Part shown: in pieces, positions 51,432 to 59,550 of the stretch | Numbering within the stretch: position 1 is the stretch's first letter | Layout: each line of letters begins with the position of its first letter | Origin: REEB95 sp035934235 | GTDB lineage: Bacteria > Pseudomonadota > Alphaproteobacteria > ATCC43930 > CGMCC-115725 | DNA length: 64,000 bases | Direction of reading: 5' to 3' | NCBI GenBank assembly: GCA_035934235.1 | Contig: DASYYB010000014.1 | Coordinates: 92,089-156,088, forward strand | Program-made: the position numbers and the translations under genes | The notes under the pieces: model-generated | Database searches by the model: none | Seen by the model: the letters and a program-made list of their open reading frames with translations, nothing else | Told to the model about the DNA's origin: nothing

Positions 51432-52834
51432 GGGGCATCCTCCGCGCCGGCGACCGGCAAAGCGCGAACCGGGCCTTCTGGCCGACCGCTGGCGATCGGT
51501 TCGACCGGTGTTTCGGTCGGTCCGCGCCGAACGACGCGCGCCATCATCGTCAGACCGACCGGATAGATGAGCAGATAGACCAGAACGTAACCGGCGAGCG
51601 ACAACGCCACATCGGTTCCGGTCAGCGCCGGCGAAACGGAATCGGCGGTGCGCAGTAGCCCGTACACGGTCCACGGTTGGCGCCCGACCTCGGTCGTCGT
51701 CCAGCCGGCGATGACGGCGACAAACCCGGCCGGCGAGGCGAGTTCGCACAGGCGCAGGAACCAGACCGCGTGCAGACGGCCGCGTGCGCGGAGCCACCAG
51801 CTCACAGCGACCAGTGCCAGCATCAGCAAGCCGATGCCGACCATGATGCGAAAGGCGAAGAACGGGATCGCCACGGGTGGCCACTGGTCGCGCGGCCATT
51901 CCTTCAGGCCGCGGACGGTTCCATTCGGGTCATGCGTCAGGATCAGGCTGCCGAGATCAGGAATCTCTATGGCGTCACGGTTGGCCGCGGCTGCTTGGTC
52001 GGGAATGGCGAAGAGCGTCAGCGGCATGCGCGCCTCGGTCGTCCAATGCGCCTCGATCGCCGCCAGTTTCGCCGGCTGGTATTGGAGCGTGTTGAGTCCG
52101 TGCTGGTCGCCGAGGACGATCTGCAACGGCACCAGCACGGTGAGGAGCCATAGCGTCATCGACAGCATGACGCGGCTTTCTTCAGCGAAACGACCGCGCC
52201 GCAAATAATAGGCGGCGACGCCGACGACGACGAAACCGGTGGTGACGTAGAACCCGACGACGGTGTGAGCGAAGCGATACGGGAAGGACGGATTGAAAAT
52301 GATCCGCAGCCAGTCGGCGGGATAGAACCGACCGTCGATCACCACGTATCCGGCTGGCGTCTGCATCCAACTGTTGGCGGCGAGGATCCAGAACGCCGAA
52401 AACAGCGTCCCGACCGCGACCATTAGCGCGGCGACGAAATGCGCCCACCGCGGCACCAGCTTGCGCCCGAACAGCAGCACGCCGAGGAACGCCGATTCGA
52501 GGAAGAACGCCATGATGCCCTCGTAGGCGAACAACGGCGACAGGACATTCGCGGTGGCGTCGGCGTAACGGCTCCAGTTGGTGCCGAATTGAAACGGCAT
52601 GACGATGCCCGAGACGACACCCATGCCAAAGGCAATCGCGAAGATGCGGGTCCAGAAGGTCGAAAGGCGGAAATAGACGTCGCGGCCGGTGACCAGATGC
52701 AGGCCTTCGAGCAAGGCGATGAACGAAGCCGTGCCGATGGTGAAGGCGGGGAGAAGGATGTGCCAGGCGATTACCCAGGCAAATTGCAGCCGCGAAAGCA
52801 ACAACGGGCTGAATGTCGCCATGGTCGTTGACAT
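51428..52834 (-). CDS. cydA: Cytochrome bd-type (CIO-like) quinol oxidase subunit I
   Basis: 468 residues from the ATG at 52834 (GGAG eight bases upstream). Haem ligands: H25 (IAWHILLPAFTIG), H190 (RFAHTVVGFYV) and M331 (FAFRIMVGIGLLM). Quinol-site GDQHG at 242-246 and GLKEWPRDQWPP. It is shorter than E. coli CydA (522 residues), consistent with a short Q-loop and the cyanide-insensitive subfamily. A high-affinity or NO/cyanide-resistant oxidase would suit low oxygen or stress. Confidence 0.93.
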   Translation of the reverse strand: MSTTMATFSPLLLSRLQFAWVIAWHILLPAFTIGTASFIALLEGLHLVTGRDVYFRLSTFWTRIFAIAFGMGVVSGIVMPFQFGTNWSRYADATANVLSPLFAYEGIMAFFLESAFLGVLLFGRKLVPRWAHFVAALMVAVGTLFSAFWILAANSWMQTPAGYVVIDGRFYPADWLRIIFNPSFPYRFAHTVVGFYVTTGFVVVGVAAYYLRRGRFAEESRVMLSMTLWLLTVLVPLQIVLGDQHGLNTLQYQPAKLAAIEAHWTTEARMPLTLFAIPDQAAAANRDAIEIPDLGSLILTHDPNGTVRGLKEWPRDQWPPVAIPFFAFRIMVGIGLLMLALVAVSWWLRARGRLHAVWFLRLCELASPAGFVAVIAGWTTTEVGRQPWTVYGLLRTADSVSPALTGTDVALSLAGYVLVYLLIYPVGLTMMARVVRRGPTETPVEPIASGRPEGPVRALPVAGAEDAP

Positions 52835-53094
52835 CGAAGACTCCATCCCGGCATCGCTGCAACCGGCGCAACATTCTAGACCGCGCGTGCGGCGCACGGT
52901 TCGGCACATGATGTCGCGCGCTGTTTTGTCTGTCAGCGAACGATTTCGGGCTGAAACCCGTTGCCCGCGGCGGATGCCGCGGGACGGCGATCTTGACGCG
53001 AACGCCGCCGCGACGTTTTTGTGAACATGTTCAGTATGGTGCCCGCCCGCGGCGCATGCATACGATAGTCCGCTCACCGGGGGAGAACGGATCG

Positions 53095-53751
53095 ATGGCT
53101 CTGTTTGAATCGCTGTTGCTGGCGGCGCTTCTGGCGCTCGGCGCCGGCTTCGTCGACGCCTACGGTTATATCGACCTCGGCCATGTCTTCGTCGCCAACA
53201 TGACCGGGACGACTGTGCTGCTCGGCGTTGCGGCGGCGCATGGCGATGCCGGCCTATCGGCCCATTACGTTCTGACGGTCGGCGCCTTCGCCGCCGGCGC
53301 GGTGATCGGCGCGCTGCTCAAACGGATCAGTGGTCGCGGCTCGCAACCACTGCTGCTTGGCGGCGTGCTGCTGTTGGTGCTCGTGGTGGCGCCGTCGTCA
53401 CGGCTGGAGGCGCTGGTGCTCCTGGCGATGGTGATGGGTCTGCAAGGCGCGGCGGTGGTGCGGTTCCGCTCGATCAGTCTGCAAACCATCGTCATCACCG
53501 GCACCATCGTGCGGCTTGCCGAAGGTGTGGTGACGACCGTGCTGGGCGGCGGCCGCGCCGAGCCGCATGTGCACGAGGCCAACATTCACCACGCGCTGAC
53601 CTGGAGCGGCTATCTCATCGGCGCCGGCGTCGGCGGTCTCGCGCTCGAACGGTTGGGTGCGCCATTGCTGCTGCCGGCCGGCGCGATGCTCGCGGCGGCT
53701 GCGCTGCTCGGCCTGATCGAGGCGCGGGATCCGGAGCCGCAGAAAAAATAG
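53095..53751 (+). CDS. YoaK/DUF1275 family membrane protein
   Basis: 218 residues from the ATG at 53095, preceded by GGGGGAG. ALGAGFVDAYGYIDLGHVFV, ANMTGTTVLLGVAAAHGD and VMGLQGAAVVRFRSISLQTI are the DUF1275 signatures, with about six membrane helices. Function unknown. Its stop codon lies within a hairpin that also ends the convergent gene. Confidence 0.82.
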   Translation: MALFESLLLAALLALGAGFVDAYGYIDLGHVFVANMTGTTVLLGVAAAHGDAGLSAHYVLTVGAFAAGAVIGALLKRISGRGSQPLLLGGVLLLVLVVAPSSRLEALVLLAMVMGLQGAAVVRFRSISLQTIVITGTIVRLAEGVVTTVLGGGRAEPHVHEANIHHALTWSGYLIGAGVGGLALERLGAPLLLPAGAMLAAAALLGLIEARDPEPQKK

Positions 53752-53773
53752 GCGGGTCCGCAGGCCCGCCTAT
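53748..53773 (-). terminator. Rho-independent terminator after the substrate-binding protein gene
   Basis: ATAGGCGGG (53748-53756) pairs perfectly with CCCGCCTAT (53765-53773) around an eight-base loop. On the minus strand the stem is followed by a T-run (TATTTTTTC), so it terminates the 53799-54815 transcript. On the plus strand no T-run follows. Confidence 0.7.
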
Positions 53774-53798
53774 CCCCTCATGCGATCGCCGGTGACGG

Positions 53799-54815
53799 CT
53801 ACGGCTTGATGCGCGCCGCCGCCTCCTTGGCGATGCTCAAATCGGCGTAATTGGCGATCTTGATGTCCTTGGTCAGGAAGCCCAGTTCGCGTTGCGTCTC
53901 GATGTTGGCCTGCAAGGCTTTGAGGTCCGGCAGCGCGTCGGGGTTGCGGTAATAGTCCTTGCCCTTGACGAAGAGCCAGGAGTCCCACACCGGCGCCGGA
54001 ATCTTGGTCAGGTTGACCGCGATCTGCACCGCCTCGGCGTGGTTCTTGGAATCCTGGAACCAGCGCATGACGCGGATCGTGTCTTCCATGAAATCCACCA
54101 TCGCGGCGCGGTTTTTCTTCAGCCAGGCGGCGCGGGCGACCCAGACGATCATCTGCGTCCGGCCGACCGCTTCTTTCTGCGTGAACAGCGGACGCGCCGT
54201 CTTCAGCAGATCCGGATTGTTCGAGAACGGCAGCACGCCGGGAATGAGCGCGACTTTTTTCTCGTCGAGCATGTTGCGCATGTTGGGGAATGCCGCTTCG
54301 ACGATGGTGACGTCCTTCCGGTCGTCCAGGTGATGCTTGCGCAGCATGGCGCGCATCGCGATGTCGACGGCGCTGCCGGCGACGTTGGTCGCCAGCACCT
54401 TGCCCTTGAGATCCTCGACCGTCTTGATGCCGCTGTCGTTGCGGACGAAATATTGGTCCGTGTAGTAGCCCGGCACGCCGTCTTGGAAGTCGTCGCTGAT
54501 GACGCGCAGATCCTCGAGCCCGGCGTTCTGGATGGCGAGCGCCAGCGACGAATAGGCCAAGTCGCCGATGTCGAGCTGATCGCTGGCCAGTGCCGTGATC
54601 ATCGGCGGCGTGCCCTGGAAGCGCGTCACGTCGAGCGTGTAGCTCTTGCCCATGTGCGTCATCAGCTCGGGCTTGGTCGGCAAGAGCGACGACCAATTGG
54701 CGACCGGGACGACGTAGCTGAGACGGATCTTCACCGGTTCGGCCTGCGCCGAAAGCGCCGCACAAGCGAACGCGGCCGCGATACACGCGGCGAGCGCGGA
54801 ACGGATCGAGCGCAT
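53799..54815 (-). CDS. ABC transporter substrate-binding protein (NMT1/SsuA-like), orphan
   Basis: 338 residues with GGGAGGAG before the ATG. Signal peptide RSALAACIAAAFACAALSAQ, cleaved near AQA-EPV. KIRLSYVVPVANWSSLLPTK, GTPPMITALASDQLDIGDLA and VEDLKGKVLATNVAGSAVDI follow the nitrate/sulfonate/aromatic-acid binding-protein pattern. No permease or ATPase gene is adjacent. A promoter-operator shared with the SDR/ligase operon suggests it delivers that pathway's substrate. Confidence 0.85.
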   Translation of the reverse strand: MRSIRSALAACIAAAFACAALSAQAEPVKIRLSYVVPVANWSSLLPTKPELMTHMGKSYTLDVTRFQGTPPMITALASDQLDIGDLAYSSLALAIQNAGLEDLRVISDDFQDGVPGYYTDQYFVRNDSGIKTVEDLKGKVLATNVAGSAVDIAMRAMLRKHHLDDRKDVTIVEAAFPNMRNMLDEKKVALIPGVLPFSNNPDLLKTARPLFTQKEAVGRTQMIVWVARAAWLKKNRAAMVDFMEDTIRVMRWFQDSKNHAEAVQIAVNLTKIPAPVWDSWLFVKGKDYYRNPDALPDLKALQANIETQRELGFLTKDIKIANYADLSIAKEAAARIKP

Positions 54816-54890
54816 TGCTCCTCCCCTGCGATTGAGCGTCCGCCGTCGTTTTTTGTCCGCGATCCGTGCGCCGGACCGCGCTGCGGCAGG

Positions 54891-54936
54891 TATTTTAGAG
54901 CGTGTTCACTATTGGACCCGGTCCCCCCTTTGTCAA
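54891..54936 (-). promoter_or_regulatory. Promoter plus TetR operator of the substrate-binding protein gene
   Basis: Read on the minus strand: TTGACA (54936-54931), 17 bases, AATAGT as a possible -10, running into AGTGAACACGCTC and then TAAAATA. A near copy lies at 55639-55684 in front of the SDR operon. The dyad TGAACA-CG(C/T)TC sits where a bound TetR would block polymerase. The leader to the ATG at 54815 is about 75 bases. Confidence 0.65.
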
Positions 54937-54946
54937 GTTGACGGGG

Positions 54947-55603
54947 TCAACGGCGCGGCCGCAAGCCGTCGACCAGCACTTGCAGCACGCGGCGGAGCGC
55001 CGTCAGCCCGTGCGCGAGATTGGGCTCGTTCTGGTCGTCGGCGAGCCAGCGGCGTACTTCGGCGCTGTAGATGTCGAAAATCGCGCGCGCCACCAAAATA
55101 TCATCGCCGGTTGCGGCGATAATTCCGTCGGCGCGGGCGCGCGTCACCAGTGCGGCGACGCCGACGACGATCCGATCGCGATGCGCTTGAAAGCGATGCG
55201 CCTCCGGCCCGTGCGTGTAGAAGGTCAGCTCGCGCAGCAGGAAGCGCGCGAGGTTTGGCTGTCGCGTAAAATAGGCATAGAAGTCATGGAACACCGCGAC
55301 CAGCCGGTCGGCGAGCGCGGGCGCCGACGACGAGTGCGCGAAGGCTTGCGTCGCGAGTTCGATCAGTTCGTCGTTGAAGATCAGGAACAGCAGGTCACGC
55401 TTGTCGGCTGCATAGGTGAAAAGCGTGCCGAGGCCGACGCCCGCACGCTTGGCGATGGCGCGCGTTGTGGTGGCGTCATAACCCCTCTCGACGAACAGCT
55501 CGCGCGCGGCCCGACGGATGTTGCCGAGCCGGCGGGCCTTGCTGCGCTCGCGCAGGCCGCCTTCGACCGTGCGGCCGCCGCTGCGCGCCATCGGTGTCGC
55601 CAC
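54947..55603 (-). CDS. TetR family transcriptional regulator
   Basis: 218 residues from a GTG at 55603 with AGGAG nine bases upstream; ATG at 55591 is a poorer-spaced alternative. Helix-turn-helix: ARELFVERGYDATTTRAIAK, RAGVGLGTLFTYAADKRDLL. The C-terminal ligand domain is helical (VFHDFYAYFTRQPNLARFLL). It lies divergent to the SDR operon and upstream of the binding-protein gene, and both of these carry the same operator-like dyad, so it very likely represses them. Confidence 0.88.
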   Translation of the reverse strand: MATPMARSGGRTVEGGLRERSKARRLGNIRRAARELFVERGYDATTTRAIAKRAGVGLGTLFTYAADKRDLLFLIFNDELIELATQAFAHSSSAPALADRLVAVFHDFYAYFTRQPNLARFLLRELTFYTHGPEAHRFQAHRDRIVVGVAALVTRARADGIIAATGDDILVARAIFDIYSAEVRRWLADDQNEPNLAHGLTALRRVLQVLVDGLRPRR

Positions 55604-55638
55604 GGGCGACGTCTCCTTGCGTCGGTCGGCGCCCGCGC

Positions 55639-55684
55639 TTGACAGGGGCGCGGGCCCAGGCCAAAAGTGAACACGTTCAAAATA
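55639..55684 (+). promoter_or_regulatory. Promoter plus TetR operator of the SDR/ligase/amidohydrolase operon
   Basis: TTGACA (55639-55644), then 18 bases and AAAAGT, running into AGTGAACACGTTCA and AAATA. TGAAC-AC-GTTCA (55668-55679) is a perfect dyad. It matches the 54891-54936 module at almost every position from CCAA to AAATA. It lies between the divergent TetR start (55603) and the SDR ATG (55723), so it can control both. Confidence 0.68.
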
Positions 55685-55722
55685 ATCCGGTGTCGACGCT
55701 CGACGCAAGGGGAGCGCGGAGA

Positions 55723-56484
55723 ATGGCGCAGCGCAAGACGGCATTGGTGACCGGCGCCGCAAGCGGCATCGGCGCTGCGGCGGCCGTGGCGCTCGCGCGG
55801 GCCGGTTACGACGTCGCCATCAATTACAGCCGGAGCGCCGGACCCGCGCGCGAGATCGCGGCGCGGGCGCAGTGCCACGGCGCACAAACGTTGCTCTGCC
55901 AGTGCGACGTCGCCGACGACGCCGCGGTGCGCGCGATGCTCGGTGAGGTCGCGACGAAATTTGCGCGCCTCGACGCGCTGATCAACAATGCCGGCACGAC
56001 GACCGAGGTTCGGCCGAAGGATTTCGACGCAATGACCGTCGAAGAATGGGATCGCGTCTTCGCGGTCAACGTGCGCGGCATATTTTCGGTGACGCGCGCG
56101 GCGCTGCCGCTGCTGCGCAAGGCGCCGCATCCGGCGATCGTCAATACCGCGAGTATCGTCGGCTTGCGCCCGGGTCCGCAGCCGCTGCCCTATGCCGCCA
56201 GCAAGGCGGCCGTGGTCAATCTGACCAAGACGCTTGCCTTCAATCTCGGTCCCGAAATTCGCGTCAACGCCGTGGCGCCGGGTTGGATGGAAGGCGATTG
56301 GATGAAGCGCATGCTCAAGGACAAGTACGACGATCTGATGGGCCGGCGCGCCAAGCTCACGCCGCTTAAGCGCGCCGTAACCGCCGAAGACGTCGCCGAG
56401 ACGATGCTGTCGCTCATCGAAGGCAACCGCTTCGTTACCGGCGAGATCGTCGTCGTCGACGGTGGGTTTTCGAGTTCGACCTGA
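55723..56484 (+). CDS. Short-chain dehydrogenase/reductase
   Basis: 253 residues from the ATG at 55723 (GGGGAG upstream). NAD(P) site TALVTGAASGIGAAAAVALA, structural LDALINNAGTT, catalytic Ser in ASIVGLRPGP and YAASK (Tyr/Lys). C-terminal FVTGEIVVVDGGFSSST. No Asp/Arg rule decides the cofactor clearly. It is coupled to the ligase gene (TGATG), so it may oxidise an alcohol or dihydrodiol intermediate of the same aromatic pathway, much as EntA precedes EntE-type substrates. Confidence 0.88.
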   Translation: MAQRKTALVTGAASGIGAAAAVALARAGYDVAINYSRSAGPAREIAARAQCHGAQTLLCQCDVADDAAVRAMLGEVATKFARLDALINNAGTTTEVRPKDFDAMTVEEWDRVFAVNVRGIFSVTRAALPLLRKAPHPAIVNTASIVGLRPGPQPLPYAASKAAVVNLTKTLAFNLGPEIRVNAVAPGWMEGDWMKRMLKDKYDDLMGRRAKLTPLKRAVTAEDVAETMLSLIEGNRFVTGEIVVVDGGFSSST

Positions 56485-58127
56485 TGCTGCCCGGCGTGGT
56501 GCCGTTTCCGGCCAAGTTCGCCGCCCGCTATCGCGCCAAGGGCTATTGGCGCGACCGTTCGCTGCGCGACGAATTTTCCGACGTATGGAAAAAGTTTGCT
56601 GACCGCATTGCGCTGATCGACGGCAACCGGCGCTACAGCTACGCCGATATCGACCGCCTCACCGACAATCTCGCGCTCAATTTGCTTGAGCTCGGCCTCA
56701 AGCCGGTCGATCGGGTGGTGCCGACGCTGCCCAATGTCGCGGAATTCGTGTTGCTGTATTTTGCCTTGCAAAAAATCGGCGCCATTCCGATCGCTGCGCT
56801 GGTCACGCATCGCTATAGCGAGATCAGCCAGTTTGTGAACATTGCCCAGGCGACGGCATGCATCTATCCCGAACGCGTCGGCGACTTCGCCTTCGGTCCG
56901 GTGATCAAGCGGATTGCCGACGAGACTCCGTGTCTCAAGCTGCGACTGGTACTCGGCCGGCCTGGGCCGGGCGAAGTGTCGCTGACCGAGCTCATCGAAA
57001 CGCCGGCGAAACTGCCGAAAAGTCGGTTGGCGGCAATCGCGCTCGATCCGGCCGATCCGTGCATCTTCCAACTGTCGGGTGGCACTACCGGCATTCCCAA
57101 GCTGATTCCGCGCACCCACAACGACTATGCGTACAATTCCAAGACGGCGGCGGCGGTCTGTGACGTCGACGCCGATTCTGTGCTGCTGCTGGCCTTGCCG
57201 ATCGCGCACAACCTGCCGCTCGCTTGTCCCGGCATCCAGGGCTTTTTCTTCAACGGCGGAACGGTCGTGCTGAGCCCGACGACACGGCCCGCGGATATGT
57301 TCCCGCTGGTGGAAAAGCACGGCGTCACGCACATCAAGGTCGTGCCCGCGTTGCTGATTCGCCTCATCAATAGTCCCGAGGTGCGGCTGTACGATACCGC
57401 GTCGGTGCGCTTCATCCAAAGCGGCGGGCAGCGGTTGCAGCCCGAGGTGCGCATCAAGACGCGCGAGATGATTCCGACGGCCTTCGTGCAGGAGAATTTC
57501 GGCATGTCGGAGGGCATGCTGTTCTTCGTTCGTCGCGGCGATCCGGACGATGTGCGGCTCGAAACGGTCGGCCGGCCGATCTCGCCCGACGACGAGGTGC
57601 GGCTTTTGGACGACGACGACAGGGAAGTGGTGGCCGGCGAGGTGGGCGAGCTTTGCGCCCGCGGCCCGTACACCTTGCGCGGCTATTACGGTGCCGCGGA
57701 GCACAACAAGAAGGCATTCACATCAGACGGGTTCTATCGTTCGGGCGATCTGATGCGCCAACATCCGTCGGGTAATTACATGGTCGAAGGCCGCAAGAAG
57801 GATCTGATCAATCGCGGCGGCGAGAAAATCAGCGCCGAGGAAATCGAGAACCTGATCTTGCAGCATCCGGCGGTACAGAACGTCGCCTGCATTCCGGTGC
57901 CGGACCCCGATCTTGGCGAACGCATGTGCGCCTGCGTAATTGCGCAGAAGGGCAGGGACCTGACGCTCGACGATCTGGTGCAATTCCTTGCCGCCAAGGA
58001 GATCGCCAAGTTCAAGCTGCCAGAGCGGTTGCAGCTGATGACCGAGTTTCCGCTGTCGACCTTCGGCAAGGTATCGAAGAAGGCGCTTGCCGAAATAATT
58101 TCAAATCCGGCGGCGACGGCACACTGA
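56484..58127 (+). CDS. Aryl-acid AMP ligase / acyl-CoA synthetase (DhbE/EntE-like)
   Basis: 547 residues. The N-terminus AKGYWRDRSLRDEF matches 2,3-dihydroxybenzoate-AMP ligases. The P-loop is IFQLSGGTTGIPKLIPRTHN; A5-type motif VQENFGMSEGMLFF; A7-A8 FYRSGDLMRQHPSGNYMVEG, RKKDLINRGGEKISAEEIE; C-terminal lysine in STFGKVSKKALAE. No aryl carrier protein or siderophore gene is nearby, so CoA ligation of an aromatic acid for degradation is more likely than siderophore synthesis. The exact acid is unknown. Confidence 0.88.
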   Translation: MLPGVVPFPAKFAARYRAKGYWRDRSLRDEFSDVWKKFADRIALIDGNRRYSYADIDRLTDNLALNLLELGLKPVDRVVPTLPNVAEFVLLYFALQKIGAIPIAALVTHRYSEISQFVNIAQATACIYPERVGDFAFGPVIKRIADETPCLKLRLVLGRPGPGEVSLTELIETPAKLPKSRLAAIALDPADPCIFQLSGGTTGIPKLIPRTHNDYAYNSKTAAAVCDVDADSVLLLALPIAHNLPLACPGIQGFFFNGGTVVLSPTTRPADMFPLVEKHGVTHIKVVPALLIRLINSPEVRLYDTASVRFIQSGGQRLQPEVRIKTREMIPTAFVQENFGMSEGMLFFVRRGDPDDVRLETVGRPISPDDEVRLLDDDDREVVAGEVGELCARGPYTLRGYYGAAEHNKKAFTSDGFYRSGDLMRQHPSGNYMVEGRKKDLINRGGEKISAEEIENLILQHPAVQNVACIPVPDPDLGERMCACVIAQKGRDLTLDDLVQFLAAKEIAKFKLPERLQLMTEFPLSTFGKVSKKALAEIISNPAATAH

Positions 58128-58133
58128 GGCGCC

Positions 58134-58976
58134 ATGCGCATCATCGACCTGCACTGCTATCCCAATACCGAGCCCTGGATCAAATGCCAGGGCCCTTATG
58201 TCGACGCGCTGGCCAAATACTGGAAACGGCAGTGGACTTGGAAACAGGAAGACGAGGTGGTGCGGGAATTCGCCGCCGCCGGCGTCGACGCCATTCTGGT
58301 TGCGCTCGATCTGGAAATGACCGCGAAAACACCGCCATGCTCGAATGATTACGTGCGCGGCATGCAGCAGCGGCACAAGGATCGCATCATTCAGGCCTGG
58401 GCGGCGGTCGATCCGCTCAAAGGCGATGCCGCCATCGCCGAGGCGCAACACGCGATCCGCGATCTCAAGATGCTAGGTTTCCATTTTCATCCGATCATGG
58501 GGCACTTCGCGGTCAACGAACGGCGCTTCTATCCGCTGTGGGAAGCGATCAACGCGCTCAAGGTGCCGGTGATGATCGACGTTGGCACGACCGGGATGGG
58601 CGCCGGCACGCCGGGCGGTCTCGGTGCCAAGCTGCGCCACGCGCATCCGTCGTGCATCGACGAACTTGCTGCCGATTTTCCCGACTTGACGATCGTCGCC
58701 GCCCATCCGGGTTGGCCGTGGGTCGACGAGATGACCGCGGTGGCGCTGCACAAGGGCAACGTGTTCTGGGAGCTGTCGGGCTGGGCGCCAAAATATTTTC
58801 CGGTCCAGCTCAAAACGGATATCCGCGCGCGGCTGCAAGACAAGATCATGTTTGGCAGCGACTATCCGAGCATTCCCTATGCGCGGTTGTTCCAGGAATG
58901 GCGCGAGCTGGGCTACGCAGACGACGTCATGGAGAAGATTTTCCACCGCAACGCCGAGCGCATTCTCGGTCTCTAA
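58134..58976 (+). CDS. Amidohydrolase family protein (ACMSD-like TIM barrel)
   Basis: 280 residues, six bases after the ligase. IIDLHCYPNTEPW has the first metal-type His; GFHFHPIMGHFAVNERRFYP, VAAHPGWPWVDEMTAVALHK and IMFGSDYPSIPYARLFQEW carry the later His and catalytic Asp. LxxH rather than HxH at the start suggests one metal ligand is missing or replaced. Likely decarboxylase or ring-product hydrolase in the same pathway as the SDR and ligase. Confidence 0.8.
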   Translation: MRIIDLHCYPNTEPWIKCQGPYVDALAKYWKRQWTWKQEDEVVREFAAAGVDAILVALDLEMTAKTPPCSNDYVRGMQQRHKDRIIQAWAAVDPLKGDAAIAEAQHAIRDLKMLGFHFHPIMGHFAVNERRFYPLWEAINALKVPVMIDVGTTGMGAGTPGGLGAKLRHAHPSCIDELAADFPDLTIVAAHPGWPWVDEMTAVALHKGNVFWELSGWAPKYFPVQLKTDIRARLQDKIMFGSDYPSIPYARLFQEWRELGYADDVMEKIFHRNAERILGL

Positions 58977-58985
58977 TTCGGTTGG

Positions 58986-59023
58986 CGCAAAAAGCAAACG
59001 CCGCGACGTTGCCGCCGCGGCGT
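58986..59023 (-). terminator. Rho-independent terminator of the cold-shock gene
   Basis: ACGCCGCG (58998-59005) pairs with CGCGGCGT (59016-59023). On the minus strand the stem is followed by TTTGCTTTTT (58997-58988). It lies 25 bases past the cold-shock stop and just past the end of the convergent amidohydrolase gene. Confidence 0.75.
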
Positions 59024-59047
59024 CCGGTCAAAAATCCCGGCTCGTGC

Positions 59048-59254
59048 TTAGACGAGCTTCAGGTTCGTAGCCGACGTGCGGCCCTGCTGGCTCTGCTCGA
59101 GATCGAAGCTCACTTTCTGACCTTCGTTCAGGGCGCCGATGCCTGCGCGTTCGACGGCGGAGATATGGACGAAAACGTCCTTACCGCCGCTCTCGGGCGC
59201 GATGAAACCGTATCCCTTTTGAGCGTTGAACCACTTGACCGTGCCAATTGCCAT
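59048..59254 (-). CDS. cspA: CspA-family cold-shock protein
   Basis: 68 residues from the ATG at 59254. MAIGTVKWFNAQKGYGFIAP contains RNP1 (KGYGFI) and KDVFVHISAVERAG contains RNP2 (VFVHI). It binds single-stranded RNA and DNA and acts as an RNA chaperone. The frame extends upstream without a protein-like sequence. The 296 bases from 59255 to 59550 hold no gene I can support and probably include its promoter and a long leader, as is usual for cold-shock genes. Confidence 0.93.
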   Translation of the reverse strand: MAIGTVKWFNAQKGYGFIAPESGGKDVFVHISAVERAGIGALNEGQKVSFDLEQSQQGRTSATNLKLV

Positions 59255-59550
59255 TCCTGTCTCCATGGCGAGTACCAGTGCGCACGATTGCGCAACCGAT
59301 CGGCTGTCGAAAGGCACGGATTGCAGGGTCGGGCTCACAGTGGAGCGATCGAGCGCAGGCCGGAACCCAGCGAAGCGATGGCCAGGAAGCTAGGGGATCG
59401 GACCTCGATTTTCAAGCCGCGATTGCGCAGATTTGCTGCACTCGCCAAAGATGGCCGCAAGCGGCTGGGTTCGAGGTATCCCACGGAGCATCCCCGGCCC
59501 GCGGTCGCGACTGCGCCGACCGTGTGGCAAGATGAGCCGGTGGGTGTACC

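Noticed and set aside
52939..52964. AACG-N17-GTTGC upstream of cydA as an EcfG promoter
   Set aside because: The -35 would read GCAAC, not GGAAC; a single mismatch in a short motif is too weak to claim.
56484..58127. Siderophore (2,3-dihydroxybenzoate) biosynthesis locus
   Set aside because: No isochorismate synthase, isochorismatase, carrier protein or NRPS gene is nearby; the context is catabolic.
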